Of a stretch of 64,000 nt of DNA, positions 42,790 through 50,433 are shown piece after piece (within the stretch, counting starts at the first letter, position 1; the number at the start of each line of letters is the position of its first letter). Source of the stretch: Pilibacter termitis (GTDB taxonomy: Bacteria > Bacillota > Bacilli > Lactobacillales > Streptococcaceae). Below the pieces are notes generated by a model. That model had not been told where the DNA came from and ran no database searches. It worked only from the letters and a program-made list of their open reading frames with translations. The stretch is taken from positions 45,496 to 109,495 of the forward strand of contig NZ_FUXI01000007.1 in assembly GCF_900167335.1 (NCBI RefSeq). The letters run 5' to 3'. The translations under genes and the position numbers were made by a program.

Positions 42790-43344
42790 ATGGGAAGGAA
42801 GCAATCAAAGAATTTAAAAGAAAATAAGATTCTTACGATTTATACAGAAGGTGAAACGGAGAGAATTTATTTTTCAAAAATCAAGAGTTTGCTAAGAAAG
42901 GCAAACCTCAAAATAAATATCACAAATTCGAAAGGGAAATCGGCTCAGAATCTTGTTGATTACGCAGAAAAAACAGAGAAGAAGAAATCTAAAAAAGACA
43001 AGTCAGATGTTGTAATACTAATTTTTGATAAAGACGAAAATGATTTGAATGAAATTCAAAGTGTATTAAACAGAAAGAGAGTTGGTTTTTGTAATGAAAG
43101 TTTTGAATTGTGGTTGTTATTGCATTATCAAGAAGTAAAAGAGGAATTATCCAGAGAAAAACTTTTGAAGAAGCTAAAAGAAGTAAATCCCAATTATGAA
43201 AAAACAGATGAGCGGACAATAGAAGAAATAGCACAATTACTGGATACAGCCGTGAACAATTCAAAAAAACTTTTCAACAAAGAATTTAGAAAAAATCCTT
43301 ATTGTAATATAGAGAAAGTAATTGAATTACTCAAGGAGAATTAA
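42790..43344 (+). CDS. RloB-family TOPRIM-like effector
   Basis: This 184-aa protein has IYTEGETERIYF (Glu20, the TOPRIM glutamate motif), VVILIFDKDENDLNEI (Asp80, Asp82: the DxD motif) and SFELWLLLHYQE, a hallmark of RloB. The C-terminus ends NPYCNIEKVIELL. It is therefore probably a metal-dependent nuclease released by the ATPase partner. The start could be ATG 42790 (GGTGA 5 nt upstream) or GTG 42781. A B-element begins at the base after its stop codon. Confidence 0.8.
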   Translation: MGRKQSKNLKENKILTIYTEGETERIYFSKIKSLLRKANLKINITNSKGKSAQNLVDYAEKTEKKKSKKDKSDVVILIFDKDENDLNEIQSVLNRKRVGFCNESFELWLLLHYQEVKEELSREKLLKKLKEVNPNYEKTDERTIEEIAQLLDTAVNNSKKLFNKEFRKNPYCNIEKVIELLKEN

Positions 43345-43642
43345 GGGTACCTCTAAAAACTTCATTTAAGACTAAATTAGCTAGTTTTTCTTGTTTTCGA
43401 TGCTGTGACCAGTTGCCAGACTTCAGCCCCTCGTAGCTAGACAATAAGAAAAGCGGAGAGGGGCGATTTGAAGTCTGCAACAGCGAACACTGTCGTTCAT
43501 TTACTAGAAACGTAAGTTTCTAGCGACATTGTGAGCAGTTGCCAGACTTCAACCCCTCGTAGCTAGACAGTCGTTGAGGAGACTGACGAAGAAAATCGGA
43601 AAACTAGCAATTTTGGATAAACGTGAGTTTTTAGAGGTGTCC
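43345..43642. mobile_element. B-element interrupted by A-repeats
   Basis: The left end GGGTACCTCTAAAAACT starts right after the rloB stop, followed by GACTAAATTAGCTAGTTTTTC as in the full element at 19571. The right half GTTGAGGAGACTGAC...GAAAACTAGC...GAGTTTTTAGAGGTGTCC lies at about 43572-43642. Between them are about 170 bp of A-repeat sequence. An A array has thus inserted into, or recombined with, a B-element. Flanks TTAA and TTTA are not an exact duplication. Confidence 0.8.
43399..43570 (+). repeat. A-repeats inside the B-element: one 3' half and one full copy
   Basis: A 3' half (CAGTTGCCAGACTTCAGCCCCTCGTAGCTAGACA) at about 43399-43445 is followed by a full unit at 43448-43570. Its inner loop CTAGAAAC/GTTTCTAG is the only copy with T-A at that loop pair, completing all four base-pair types at the position. 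No + strand gene start follows. Confidence 0.9.
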
Positions 43643-43650
43643 TTTATAGA

Positions 43651-44030
43651 TGAAAGTGAAAACTATAAAGAATACGTTATTCATGAAATGCTATTGAAAG
43701 ACAATGGTATCTTTCAGTTTTGTATATTGTTGCTGTTGTGACGGAGAAAACTGAACGAAGTAAGGCGTTATACCAGTGGAATAAGTTGAAAAAGCGAAAC
43801 TGGTAAAAGAAGAATGTGGCTATACGTTTTACAGAATGGCAGATCACAGATGAGTGCAACGTGTTATGGAGGTGATAACTGTTTGGTAAGCTATAAAACT
43901 CATTGAGATTATAGATGTTCCTGTTGATGAAGAATTTATTGAATGGTTAGTAATGCTTCATAAAGAACTTCACCACCGTGCTTTACGCTTGCCGTCGTTG
44001 GGGGATTTGTTTTGTTATAGGCGATGAAAG
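43651..44030 (+). pseudogene. Decayed coding remnants downstream of the defence pair
   Basis: Short protein-like stretches appear in changing frames: YKEYVIHEMLLKDNGIFQF, then TEKTERSKALYQWNKLKK, then LVKEECGYTFYRMADH, and IDVPVDEEFIEWLVMLHKE with HHRALRLPSLGDLF. Each ends at a stop or frameshift, and none has a ribosome site with a long frame. I do not recognise the parent genes. The most likely reading is one or two genes broken by several frameshifts at the edge of the accessory patch. Confidence 0.4.
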
Positions 44031-44034
44031 AATG

Positions 44035-44069
44035 GAAAAAAGAGGTTGCCTATTATAAAGCCAACCTCT
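44035..44069 (-). terminator. Terminator of rsuA (minus strand)
   Basis: AGAGGTTG and CAACCTCT form a stem. On the minus strand it is followed by TTTTTTC. The stem overlaps the last codons of rsuA. Confidence 0.8.
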
Positions 44070-44769
44070 CAACCTCCTCCCCCGTCAACCTCCGATACTC
44101 CCCACGTTCCAATTTTTCATCCAACAAAAGTGATCCCATTCGCACTCGTTCCAAAAATATGACTTTCATTCCCACAGCCTCAAACATTCGCTTAATCTGA
44201 TGAAATTTTCCTTCGTGTAGAATGATTCTTATTTCACTTGTATGCGTTGTTTCATCGACTTTTTCGATAATGAGTTGGGCTGGGAGGGTTGCCTCCTTGT
44301 TTTCAAGAGTGATACCTTTTGCGAATTTTTCAGCGGTATCAAGTGTGGCAATGCCCTTTATTTTTGCGAAATATTCTTTTTCCACGTGCTTTTTCGGTGA
44401 AAGTAATTCGTGTGCCAACATTCCGTTATTGGTAATTAATAATAGACCTACGGTATCTTTATCTAATCGACCAACAGGGAATAAATCACTGCGGAAATCA
44501 TGTTCGTCAAGCAAGTCAATGACTGTTTTCTGCACCTTATCTTCTGTTGCAGACAAGACACCTTTTGGTTTATTGAGTAAAAAATAGTGGAATTTTTGAT
44601 AGTGAAGTTTCTCGCCATGAAAGCAAATAGTATCTACTTCTTCATTTACATGAAATTTTCCATCTTTTTTCACAACATCATTGACAGTTACCCCGCCTTT
44701 TTTCAACAAAAACTTGACCTCTTTGCGAGTGCCAAGACCTGTTTCGGATAGAAATTTGTCTAATCTCAT
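44053..44769 (-). CDS. rsuA: 16S rRNA pseudouridine(516) synthase
   Basis: This 238-aa RsuA/RluB-type enzyme has an S4 RNA-binding domain (MRLDKFLSETGLGTRKEVKFLLKKG...) at 1-60, then the catalytic domain with FLLNKPKGVLSAT and the Asp in FPVGRLDKDTVGLLLITNNG (about 103). HEGKFHQIKRMFEAVGMKVIFLERVRMG closes it. It lies beside ytgP/murJ and murE, a common Lactobacillales neighbourhood. Confidence 0.93.
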   Translation of the reverse strand: MRLDKFLSETGLGTRKEVKFLLKKGGVTVNDVVKKDGKFHVNEEVDTICFHGEKLHYQKFHYFLLNKPKGVLSATEDKVQKTVIDLLDEHDFRSDLFPVGRLDKDTVGLLLITNNGMLAHELLSPKKHVEKEYFAKIKGIATLDTAEKFAKGITLENKEATLPAQLIIEKVDETTHTSEIRIILHEGKFHQIKRMFEAVGMKVIFLERVRMGSLLLDEKLERGEYRRLTGEEVERLAL

Positions 44770-44774
44770 AGTTT

Positions 44775-44820
44775 TAAAACAAGGCTAAAGCAACACTTCG
44801 CCAGTATTGTTTTAGCCTTA
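44775..44820 (-). terminator. Terminator of the flippase gene (minus strand)
   Basis: AAGGCTAAA and TTTAGCCTT, with inner CAA/TTG pairs, form a long stem. On the minus strand it runs into TTGTTTTAAAAC. Confidence 0.75.
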
Positions 44821-44830
44821 CCTTTCGTTT

Positions 44831-46477
44831 TTATTTCATCTTTAATTTCCGTCTTAAACCTGCAATTAGTCCGCCTAACAATCTATCCGCAATCCGTGTA
44901 GACAAACTTAGGAATAAATATGCCCCGCCACCAACGAAAGCCGTCAGCATGACCAAGATGAATGAGCTAAACTTATGCGTGTCATCAAGGAAAATGCCGA
45001 AAATTTGTTTGGCAATGAACGATAGAAGTGCCATAATTAACGTTAAAATTAATAGCAAGATTGTGCGACGTGTAACTTTTGATAGATTGACCCGACTTAC
45101 TTTGCGAATGTGTCGAGTAATTAAATAACAAGAAACCCCGAATCCGACAAATGTAGAGATTATTGGACCGTAAACTTCAAAAAGTTTGACGGCAGGAAAT
45201 TGTACGATAATTTTTACGACCAAACCAACCATCAAATATTTCACTGTAATGCGATTTTGGTACATTCCTTGGAGCATATTGCTTGTGAGCATATAATAGC
45301 CAAGAAACAGACTCTGGAGAGCTGCCCATGCAAGAACGTTTGTCCCAAGAGCATCAGGGGTGTAAAAAATCGTGTAAAGTGGTTTGGCAAGAATCATCAT
45401 GCCTGCGACACTAGGTAGCATAATAAAGAAAAATAGTTGTAAATTATTGGAAACAAGTGTAGCTAATTCACGCTTTTTTCCAAGTGTATAATTTTCCGTA
45501 ATCAATGGTAATCCAGTGCCAGAAAGGCTGGTCGCAAGTGCAATAATTACCATAGTCAATTTATCAGGATTGGCACTGAAAATGGAGAACAACGTCATTA
45601 ATTGTTTGTCGGAATACTCGGTGAACAATCCCATTAGTTTTGAAAATGTGAACTGGTCAACAATCTTAAACAATTGCACACCACTTCCCACAATGATAAA
45701 CGGAATTGACTGCCGAATGGTTTCAATGAGCAGATCGCTCCCTTTAATTTTGATATTTTCCACTCCATGCTTACGCTCTATTGCATCAAGGACGGGCATC
45801 TCTCGCCATAAATACCAAATTAAAACGGCAAACGAGGCAATCATACCGATAAACGCGGCGAATGTTGATTGTACAACAGCATTGACATAATCGCCTTTTT
45901 GCACTTTCATAATGATAAAAGCAGTCAAAAGCATATAGGCGACACGTGCTACTTGTTCAATAATTTGTGAAACAGCCATTGGTGCCATTTGATTGTTTCC
46001 TTGGAAAAAACCTCGGATAACGCTCATGCAAGGGAATACAAAGACTGCTATCGCAAGAGAACGCATGACAGGTACAAGACTTTCCCCACCACCAGATAAA
46101 TTAGCTAATAAAGGAGCAAAGAGAAACATAATCAGAGCAAAAAACGCTCCAAGTACCGCCATTGCTTTCAGTCCTGTAAAAAAGAGTTTGCGTGAAACTT
46201 TATATTCATTGAGTGCATTGTATTTTGCAGTTTGTTTGGCGACTGCCCCCGGAATCCCTGCTGTTGAAATTAAAAGGAACAACGCATAAATATTGTACCC
46301 CATACTAAAAAGACCATTTGCCTGATTGGCGTGCGACCCCATCCATGCGTACCAAGGGATAATATAAACAGCACCCAGCAAGCGACTAACCAGATTCCCT
46401 GCTGCCATCCACAAACTTCCCCGCACCATTTGACTTTTTTGCTGATCCATTTTTTCAGCATCTATTTGAACGTCCAT
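44831..46477 (-). CDS. ytgP: MurJ/SpoVB-type lipid flippase (YtgP-like)
   Basis: This 548-aa polytopic protein of the MOP superfamily has about 14 hydrophobic segments. GSLWMAAGNLVSRLLGAVYIIPWYAW is the conserved first segment, and STAGIPGAVAKQTAKYNAL and SVIRGFFQGNNQMAPMAVSQIIEQVAR are family blocks. In Firmicutes YtgP flips lipid II for peptidoglycan synthesis. Adjacency to divergent murE supports a wall role. AGTAGGA precedes the start on the minus strand; Met10 is an alternative. Confidence 0.9.
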   Translation of the reverse strand: MDVQIDAEKMDQQKSQMVRGSLWMAAGNLVSRLLGAVYIIPWYAWMGSHANQANGLFSMGYNIYALFLLISTAGIPGAVAKQTAKYNALNEYKVSRKLFFTGLKAMAVLGAFFALIMFLFAPLLANLSGGGESLVPVMRSLAIAVFVFPCMSVIRGFFQGNNQMAPMAVSQIIEQVARVAYMLLTAFIIMKVQKGDYVNAVVQSTFAAFIGMIASFAVLIWYLWREMPVLDAIERKHGVENIKIKGSDLLIETIRQSIPFIIVGSGVQLFKIVDQFTFSKLMGLFTEYSDKQLMTLFSIFSANPDKLTMVIIALATSLSGTGLPLITENYTLGKKRELATLVSNNLQLFFFIMLPSVAGMMILAKPLYTIFYTPDALGTNVLAWAALQSLFLGYYMLTSNMLQGMYQNRITVKYLMVGLVVKIIVQFPAVKLFEVYGPIISTFVGFGVSCYLITRHIRKVSRVNLSKVTRRTILLLILTLIMALLSFIAKQIFGIFLDDTHKFSSFILVMLTAFVGGGAYLFLSLSTRIADRLLGGLIAGLRRKLKMK

Positions 46478-46587
46478 TATTTTTCCTACTTTCAGTGACC
46501 ATTTATATATTCTTTTTTTCTCCTAAAGCCTATTTTAATCAATTCCCAGCGGATATGCAATCAAATTTAAAAAGGAATTTCAAAATG

Positions 46588-46596
46588 TGTTATACT
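46588..46596 (+). promoter_or_regulatory. Extended -10 promoter of murE
   Basis: TG-T-TATACT, about 22 bp before GGAGG, has no convincing -35 in the AT-rich region upstream. Confidence 0.55.
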
Positions 46597-46629
46597 CAAA
46601 GAGAAAGTGAACGAAACGGAGGCACAAAG

Positions 46630-48150
46630 ATGAGATTGAACTTCAATAGAGTGAGAGAAATTTTAGTGAAAGACAACTTATTTCGAGAGATGATTGTTGA
46701 GGGGAAATGGTTTTATGAAACACCTGAGACAGTAGCAAAACGTGAATTTTACAATTTATCTTATGACTCACGCCAGACGGATAAGGATACCTTATTTTTC
46801 GTGAAAGGAATGAATTTTAAGGAAGAATTTTTGAAAAAAGCAGTAGAAGAAAATGGTTTGGAGTTTTACGTTTCAGAAGTAGTCTATGACGTGGAGGCGA
46901 CAGCGATTATCGTAAGTGATGTCAAAAAAGCAATGTCACTTCTTGCCCAAGCGTTTTACGATTTTCCGCAAAATGACTTGAAAATTATCGCTTTTACAGG
47001 GACGAAAGGGAAAACGACAAGTGCTTATTTTGCTAAAGCGATTTTAGATGAAACAACGAAGTGTAAAACCGCTCTGCTTTCAACAATGAACACCACACTT
47101 GACGGGGTAACGTTTTTCAAATCACAGCTTACCACGCCAGAGAGCTTGGATTTGTTTCGCATGATGAATGAGGCACGAGAGAATGGAATGACACATTTAA
47201 TCATGGAAGTTTCTTCACAAGCGTACAAAACCAGCCGAGTGTACGGTTTGCTTTTTGATGTAGGGATTTTCCTTAATATTTCGCCAGACCATATCGGACC
47301 GATTGAACATCCTAGCTTTGAGGATTATTTCTATTGCAAACGTCAGATTTTGTCACATTCTAAGGCAATCGTGCTAAATCGTGAGGCAGATTATTTTGAG
47401 TTGCTCAAAGAAGAAGCTCTTTCTCAGGAAAAACAAGTGCTAATTTACGGAACAAGCAAGGAAGATGTAGATGTATTTGTCCAGACAAATAAAGAAAAGG
47501 TCTTTTCTTTTACACTTGAAAATGGAGAACGCTCGAATTTTTCTGAGTTAAATGGAGAATACTCACTCCGTCTCTCTGGAGATTTCAACAAAGGAAATGC
47601 CCTTGCAGCCTCTCTTGCCAGCCTGCTTGTCGGAGCGAGTAAGGAAGAAATCAAAACAGGAGTTGCCCAAACAACCGTTCCGGGACGAATGGAGACACTA
47701 GAATTGGCAAATGGTGCGACAGTATATGTCGATTATGCACACAATAAAATTTCCCTTTCTTCCCTTTTGTCAGAAGTGCGAAAACAGCACACAGGGAAAA
47801 TGATTGTTGTGTTAGGAAGTCCTGGAAATAAAGGGGAAAGTCGCAGAAGTGATTTTGGAGAAGTGCTAAGCGAACAAGCTGATATTGTCATTTTAACAGC
47901 GGACGACCCAAATTATGAAAATCCAAAAACAATTGCCAAAGAAATTCAACTGGCGATGAAACACCCAAGAGAAACGCACGTCGAAATTGATAGAGAACGT
48001 GCCATTGCTCTTGCGATAAGTCTCGCAGAAAATCCTGAGGATGCCGTTGTTCTCGCAGGAAAAGGTGCCGATTTGTACCAAATTGTCGAAGGGAAACGTG
48101 TAGAATATCTCGGAGATTTTGAGGTGGCAAGGAGAATGAGCGAGGGGTAA
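46630..48150 (+). CDS. murE: UDP-N-acetylmuramyl-tripeptide synthetase, L-lysine type
   Basis: This 506-aa Mur ligase adds the third residue of the peptidoglycan stem. It has the ATP site FTGTKGKTTSAYF (about 122-134), LTTPESLDLFRMM, MEVSSQAY, a carbamylated-Lys region near YCKRQILSHSK, and VDYAHNKISL. The specificity motif reads DDPNYENP instead of the DNPR of diaminopimelate enzymes, so lysine is added. This is typical of enterococci and streptococci. ATG 46630 follows CGGAGGCACA; a longer frame from 46495 lacks a ribosome site. Confidence 0.93.
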   Translation: MRLNFNRVREILVKDNLFREMIVEGKWFYETPETVAKREFYNLSYDSRQTDKDTLFFVKGMNFKEEFLKKAVEENGLEFYVSEVVYDVEATAIIVSDVKKAMSLLAQAFYDFPQNDLKIIAFTGTKGKTTSAYFAKAILDETTKCKTALLSTMNTTLDGVTFFKSQLTTPESLDLFRMMNEARENGMTHLIMEVSSQAYKTSRVYGLLFDVGIFLNISPDHIGPIEHPSFEDYFYCKRQILSHSKAIVLNREADYFELLKEEALSQEKQVLIYGTSKEDVDVFVQTNKEKVFSFTLENGERSNFSELNGEYSLRLSGDFNKGNALAASLASLLVGASKEEIKTGVAQTTVPGRMETLELANGATVYVDYAHNKISLSSLLSEVRKQHTGKMIVVLGSPGNKGESRRSDFGEVLSEQADIVILTADDPNYENPKTIAKEIQLAMKHPRETHVEIDRERAIALAISLAENPEDAVVLAGKGADLYQIVEGKRVEYLGDFEVARRMSEG

Positions 48151-48159
48151 GGAATGATT

Positions 48160-48190
48160 GTCAAGTCGAAGATTTCGGCTTGGCTTTTTT
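48160..48190 (+). terminator. Rho-independent terminator after murE
   Basis: CAAGTCGAA pairs with TTTCGGCTTG, followed by six T. Confidence 0.75.
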
Positions 48191-48204
48191 GCAAGACAAG
48201 ACTA

Positions 48205-48226
48205 CAAGGAACTTTAGAGGTACCCT
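48205..48226. repeat. B-element right-end fragment
   Basis: AACTTTAGAGGTACCC matches the right end of B (AGTTTTTAGAGGTACCC); the left part is absent. Confidence 0.55.
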
Positions 48227-48321
48227 TGAAATAGTTAGCGAATTTCTGTTACAACGGAAAAAAATTGTACTTAATAAAATAAGGTATTCTATTTTATACT
48301 ATGGTCAGGTCAAATAAAAAA

Positions 48322-48434
48322 GAAATGCGAAGAAGTGCGTTTTGAAGTCAGCGGTAGTGAGTCACGTTGTTTATTTTAGTTCTATTCGACGTTGCCAACT
48401 GCCACCAGACTTCAGCATTTCGTAGCTAGAAAAA
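48322..48434 (+). repeat. A-repeat, degenerate single copy before the fructose-family PTS
   Basis: The outer stem GAAGTCAGCGGTAG / CTGCCACCAGACTTC and the 3' signature AGCATTTCGTAGCTAGA are kept. The inner loop is reduced (TTTATTTTAGTTCTATTCGACG). It ends 2 nt before the AAAGGAG ribosome site. Confidence 0.85.
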
Positions 48435-48444
48435 GGAGAAAATC

Positions 48445-50355
48445 ATGAAAAAAATTGTAGCTATTACTTCATGCCCAGTAGGCGTGGCACATACCTACAT
48501 GGCAGCAGAAAATCTTGAGAAAGCAGGAAAAGCACTAGGCATTGAGGTCAAAGTTGAAACGCATGGCTCAATTGGGATTGAAAATCAATTAAGCCCCTCT
48601 GATATTGCAGCAGCAGAAGGCGTGGTGATTGCAGCAGATACTAATATTGACAAATCAAGATTTAATGGCAAGGCAATGATAGTTGTTGGCGTGCAAGACG
48701 GGATTCATAATGCTACAAAATTATTGCAAGATATTTTAGCTGGAAATGCCTCGATTTATCACGACACATCAAGTACTGGCAATCAAAATACTTCTATACA
48801 AGAAGAAGGGCTAGGTAAAAAAATTTACAAGAGTTTGATGAATGGAGTTTCCTACATGGTGCCATTCGTTGTAACAGGAGGATTATTAATCGCTATTTCC
48901 TTGACATTGGGGGGAAAAGCAACATCTGAGGGAATTGTTATTCCTGAGGGAACACTTTGGCATACGATGAATACTATTGGCGGGATTGCAATGGGATTAA
49001 TGGTGCCGATTTTGTCAGCGTTCATTTCACAAAGTATCGCAGATAGACCGGGTCTTGTTCCGGGATTTGTAGGAGGAATGCTTGCGGCGAACGGTTCGCT
49101 TTATGGTAGCAGTGCTAACGCAGGATTTTTAGGAGGAATTGTTGCAGGTTTTATTGCGGGATTTGTCGCATTAGGATTGAAAAAAATACCCGTGCCTAAG
49201 GCAGTTCAGTCCATTATGCCGATTATTATGATTCCGATTTGCTCTTCTCTCATTGTTGGATTTCTCTTTATTTATATCATCGGGGAACCTGTTGCAACGC
49301 TATTTACAGCACTATCCAAGTTTTTAGTGAGTATGCAAGGAGGCAGTGAAATAATTTTGGCAATGATTTTAGGTGCGATGATTGCGTTTGACATGGGCGG
49401 ACCATTCAATAAAGTGGCATTTCTTTTTGGGTCAGGATTGATTGCAGAAGGCAATTATTCAATCATGGGACCAATTGCAGTTGCTATTTGTATTCCGCCA
49501 CTTAGTTTAGGTCTTGCATCATTTGTTCTAAAAAATAAATTTTCACCTGCTGAAAAAGAAGCTGGAAAAGCTGCATTTACAATGGGATTATTCGGTATCA
49601 CAGAAGGAGCGATTCCTTTTGCCTCAAGTGACCCGTTGCGAGTGATTCCTGCGATTGTTGTTGGTGCTATGGCAGGAAGTGTGAGTGCGATGTTGTCCGG
49701 TGTAACAGATCACGTTGCTCACGGGGGACCGATTGTTGCCGTTCTTGGTGCGGTGGACAATGTAGTGATGTTTTTCGTTTCTGTAATTATAGGTTGTGTA
49801 GTTGTGGTTGGAATGTTACAATTTTTGAAAAAGGATACAGTAAGTGCAGCTCAAGAAACAGTAAATACTGCGGATGTTCCAACAATTGCAGAGGAAAAAA
49901 TAGACTCCATTGGCTCATTAATTGATTTGGATTCTATTGTGATAGACGAAGAAATTTCTACTAAAGAAAATATGATTTCAATGCTTGTAGCGAGTTTGGA
50001 GAAAACAGGAAAAATCACAAGTGCCTCTTCTTTTGAAAAAGCAATTTACGAACGTGAAGAACAAAGCACGACTGGGATTGGTATGGGGATTGCGATACCG
50101 CATGGAAAATCTGAAACGGTGAAAAAACCAAGCATAGCTTTTGCAAGGGAAGTAGCAGGGATTAATTGGTCTTCTCTTGATGGCAAACCAGTGAATTTAT
50201 TGTTCATGATAGCCGTTCCAAAAGAAAGCAGTGGAGATGCACATTTGAAAATTTTACAGCATTTGTCAAGAAAACTTATGGATGAAGAATTTAGAGAAAA
50301 TCTACTCTCTGCACCAGACAAATATGCGATTAAACAGCTTTTAGATAAAATGTAA
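48445..50355 (+). CDS. PTS fructose-family EII, fused in order B-C-A
   Basis: This 636-aa permease has EIIB at the N-terminus (AITSCPVGVAHTYMAAE, phospho-Cys10) and a membrane EIIC domain at about 120-465 (GVSYMVPFVVTGGLLIAISL, PGFVGGMLA, FDMGGPFNKVAF, GITEGAIPFA). EIIA is at the C-terminus with the His in GIAIPHGKSE (about 552). The family includes fructose and 2-O-mannosylglycerate importers. B. subtilis FruA has the order A-B-C; here EIIA has moved to the end. No 1-phosphofructokinase (fruK) is adjacent, so fructose is not certain. The PRD regulator downstream is its likely activator. Confidence 0.9.
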   Translation: MKKIVAITSCPVGVAHTYMAAENLEKAGKALGIEVKVETHGSIGIENQLSPSDIAAAEGVVIAADTNIDKSRFNGKAMIVVGVQDGIHNATKLLQDILAGNASIYHDTSSTGNQNTSIQEEGLGKKIYKSLMNGVSYMVPFVVTGGLLIAISLTLGGKATSEGIVIPEGTLWHTMNTIGGIAMGLMVPILSAFISQSIADRPGLVPGFVGGMLAANGSLYGSSANAGFLGGIVAGFIAGFVALGLKKIPVPKAVQSIMPIIMIPICSSLIVGFLFIYIIGEPVATLFTALSKFLVSMQGGSEIILAMILGAMIAFDMGGPFNKVAFLFGSGLIAEGNYSIMGPIAVAICIPPLSLGLASFVLKNKFSPAEKEAGKAAFTMGLFGITEGAIPFASSDPLRVIPAIVVGAMAGSVSAMLSGVTDHVAHGGPIVAVLGAVDNVVMFFVSVIIGCVVVVGMLQFLKKDTVSAAQETVNTADVPTIAEEKIDSIGSLIDLDSIVIDEEISTKENMISMLVASLEKTGKITSASSFEKAIYEREEQSTTGIGMGIAIPHGKSETVKKPSIAFAREVAGINWSSLDGKPVNLLFMIAVPKESSGDAHLKILQHLSRKLMDEEFRENLLSAPDKYAIKQLLDKM

Positions 50356-50362
50356 TTAAGGG

Positions 50363-50408
50363 TACTTAGCCAAGCATTGGACTTCTATTATTAGTGCTTG
50401 GCTGAGTA
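50363..50408. other. Strong hairpin between the PTS gene and its regulator
   Basis: TACTTAGCCAAGCA pairs with TGCTTGGCTGAGTA over 14 bp (one G-U) around an 18-nt loop. No T run follows, so a simple terminator is unlikely. It could limit readthrough, stabilise the PTS mRNA, or bind a protein. The GGGTAC just before the stem recalls a B-element end. Confidence 0.5.
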
Positions 50409-50433
50409 TCATTGTACTTTCACATGAGGAGCA

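Noticed and set aside
46551..46564. Possible fifth Rgg-type box (TTGCATATCCGCTG on the minus strand) before ytgP
   Set aside because: The right half is mutated and there is no TG-extended -10 at the 39-nt offset.
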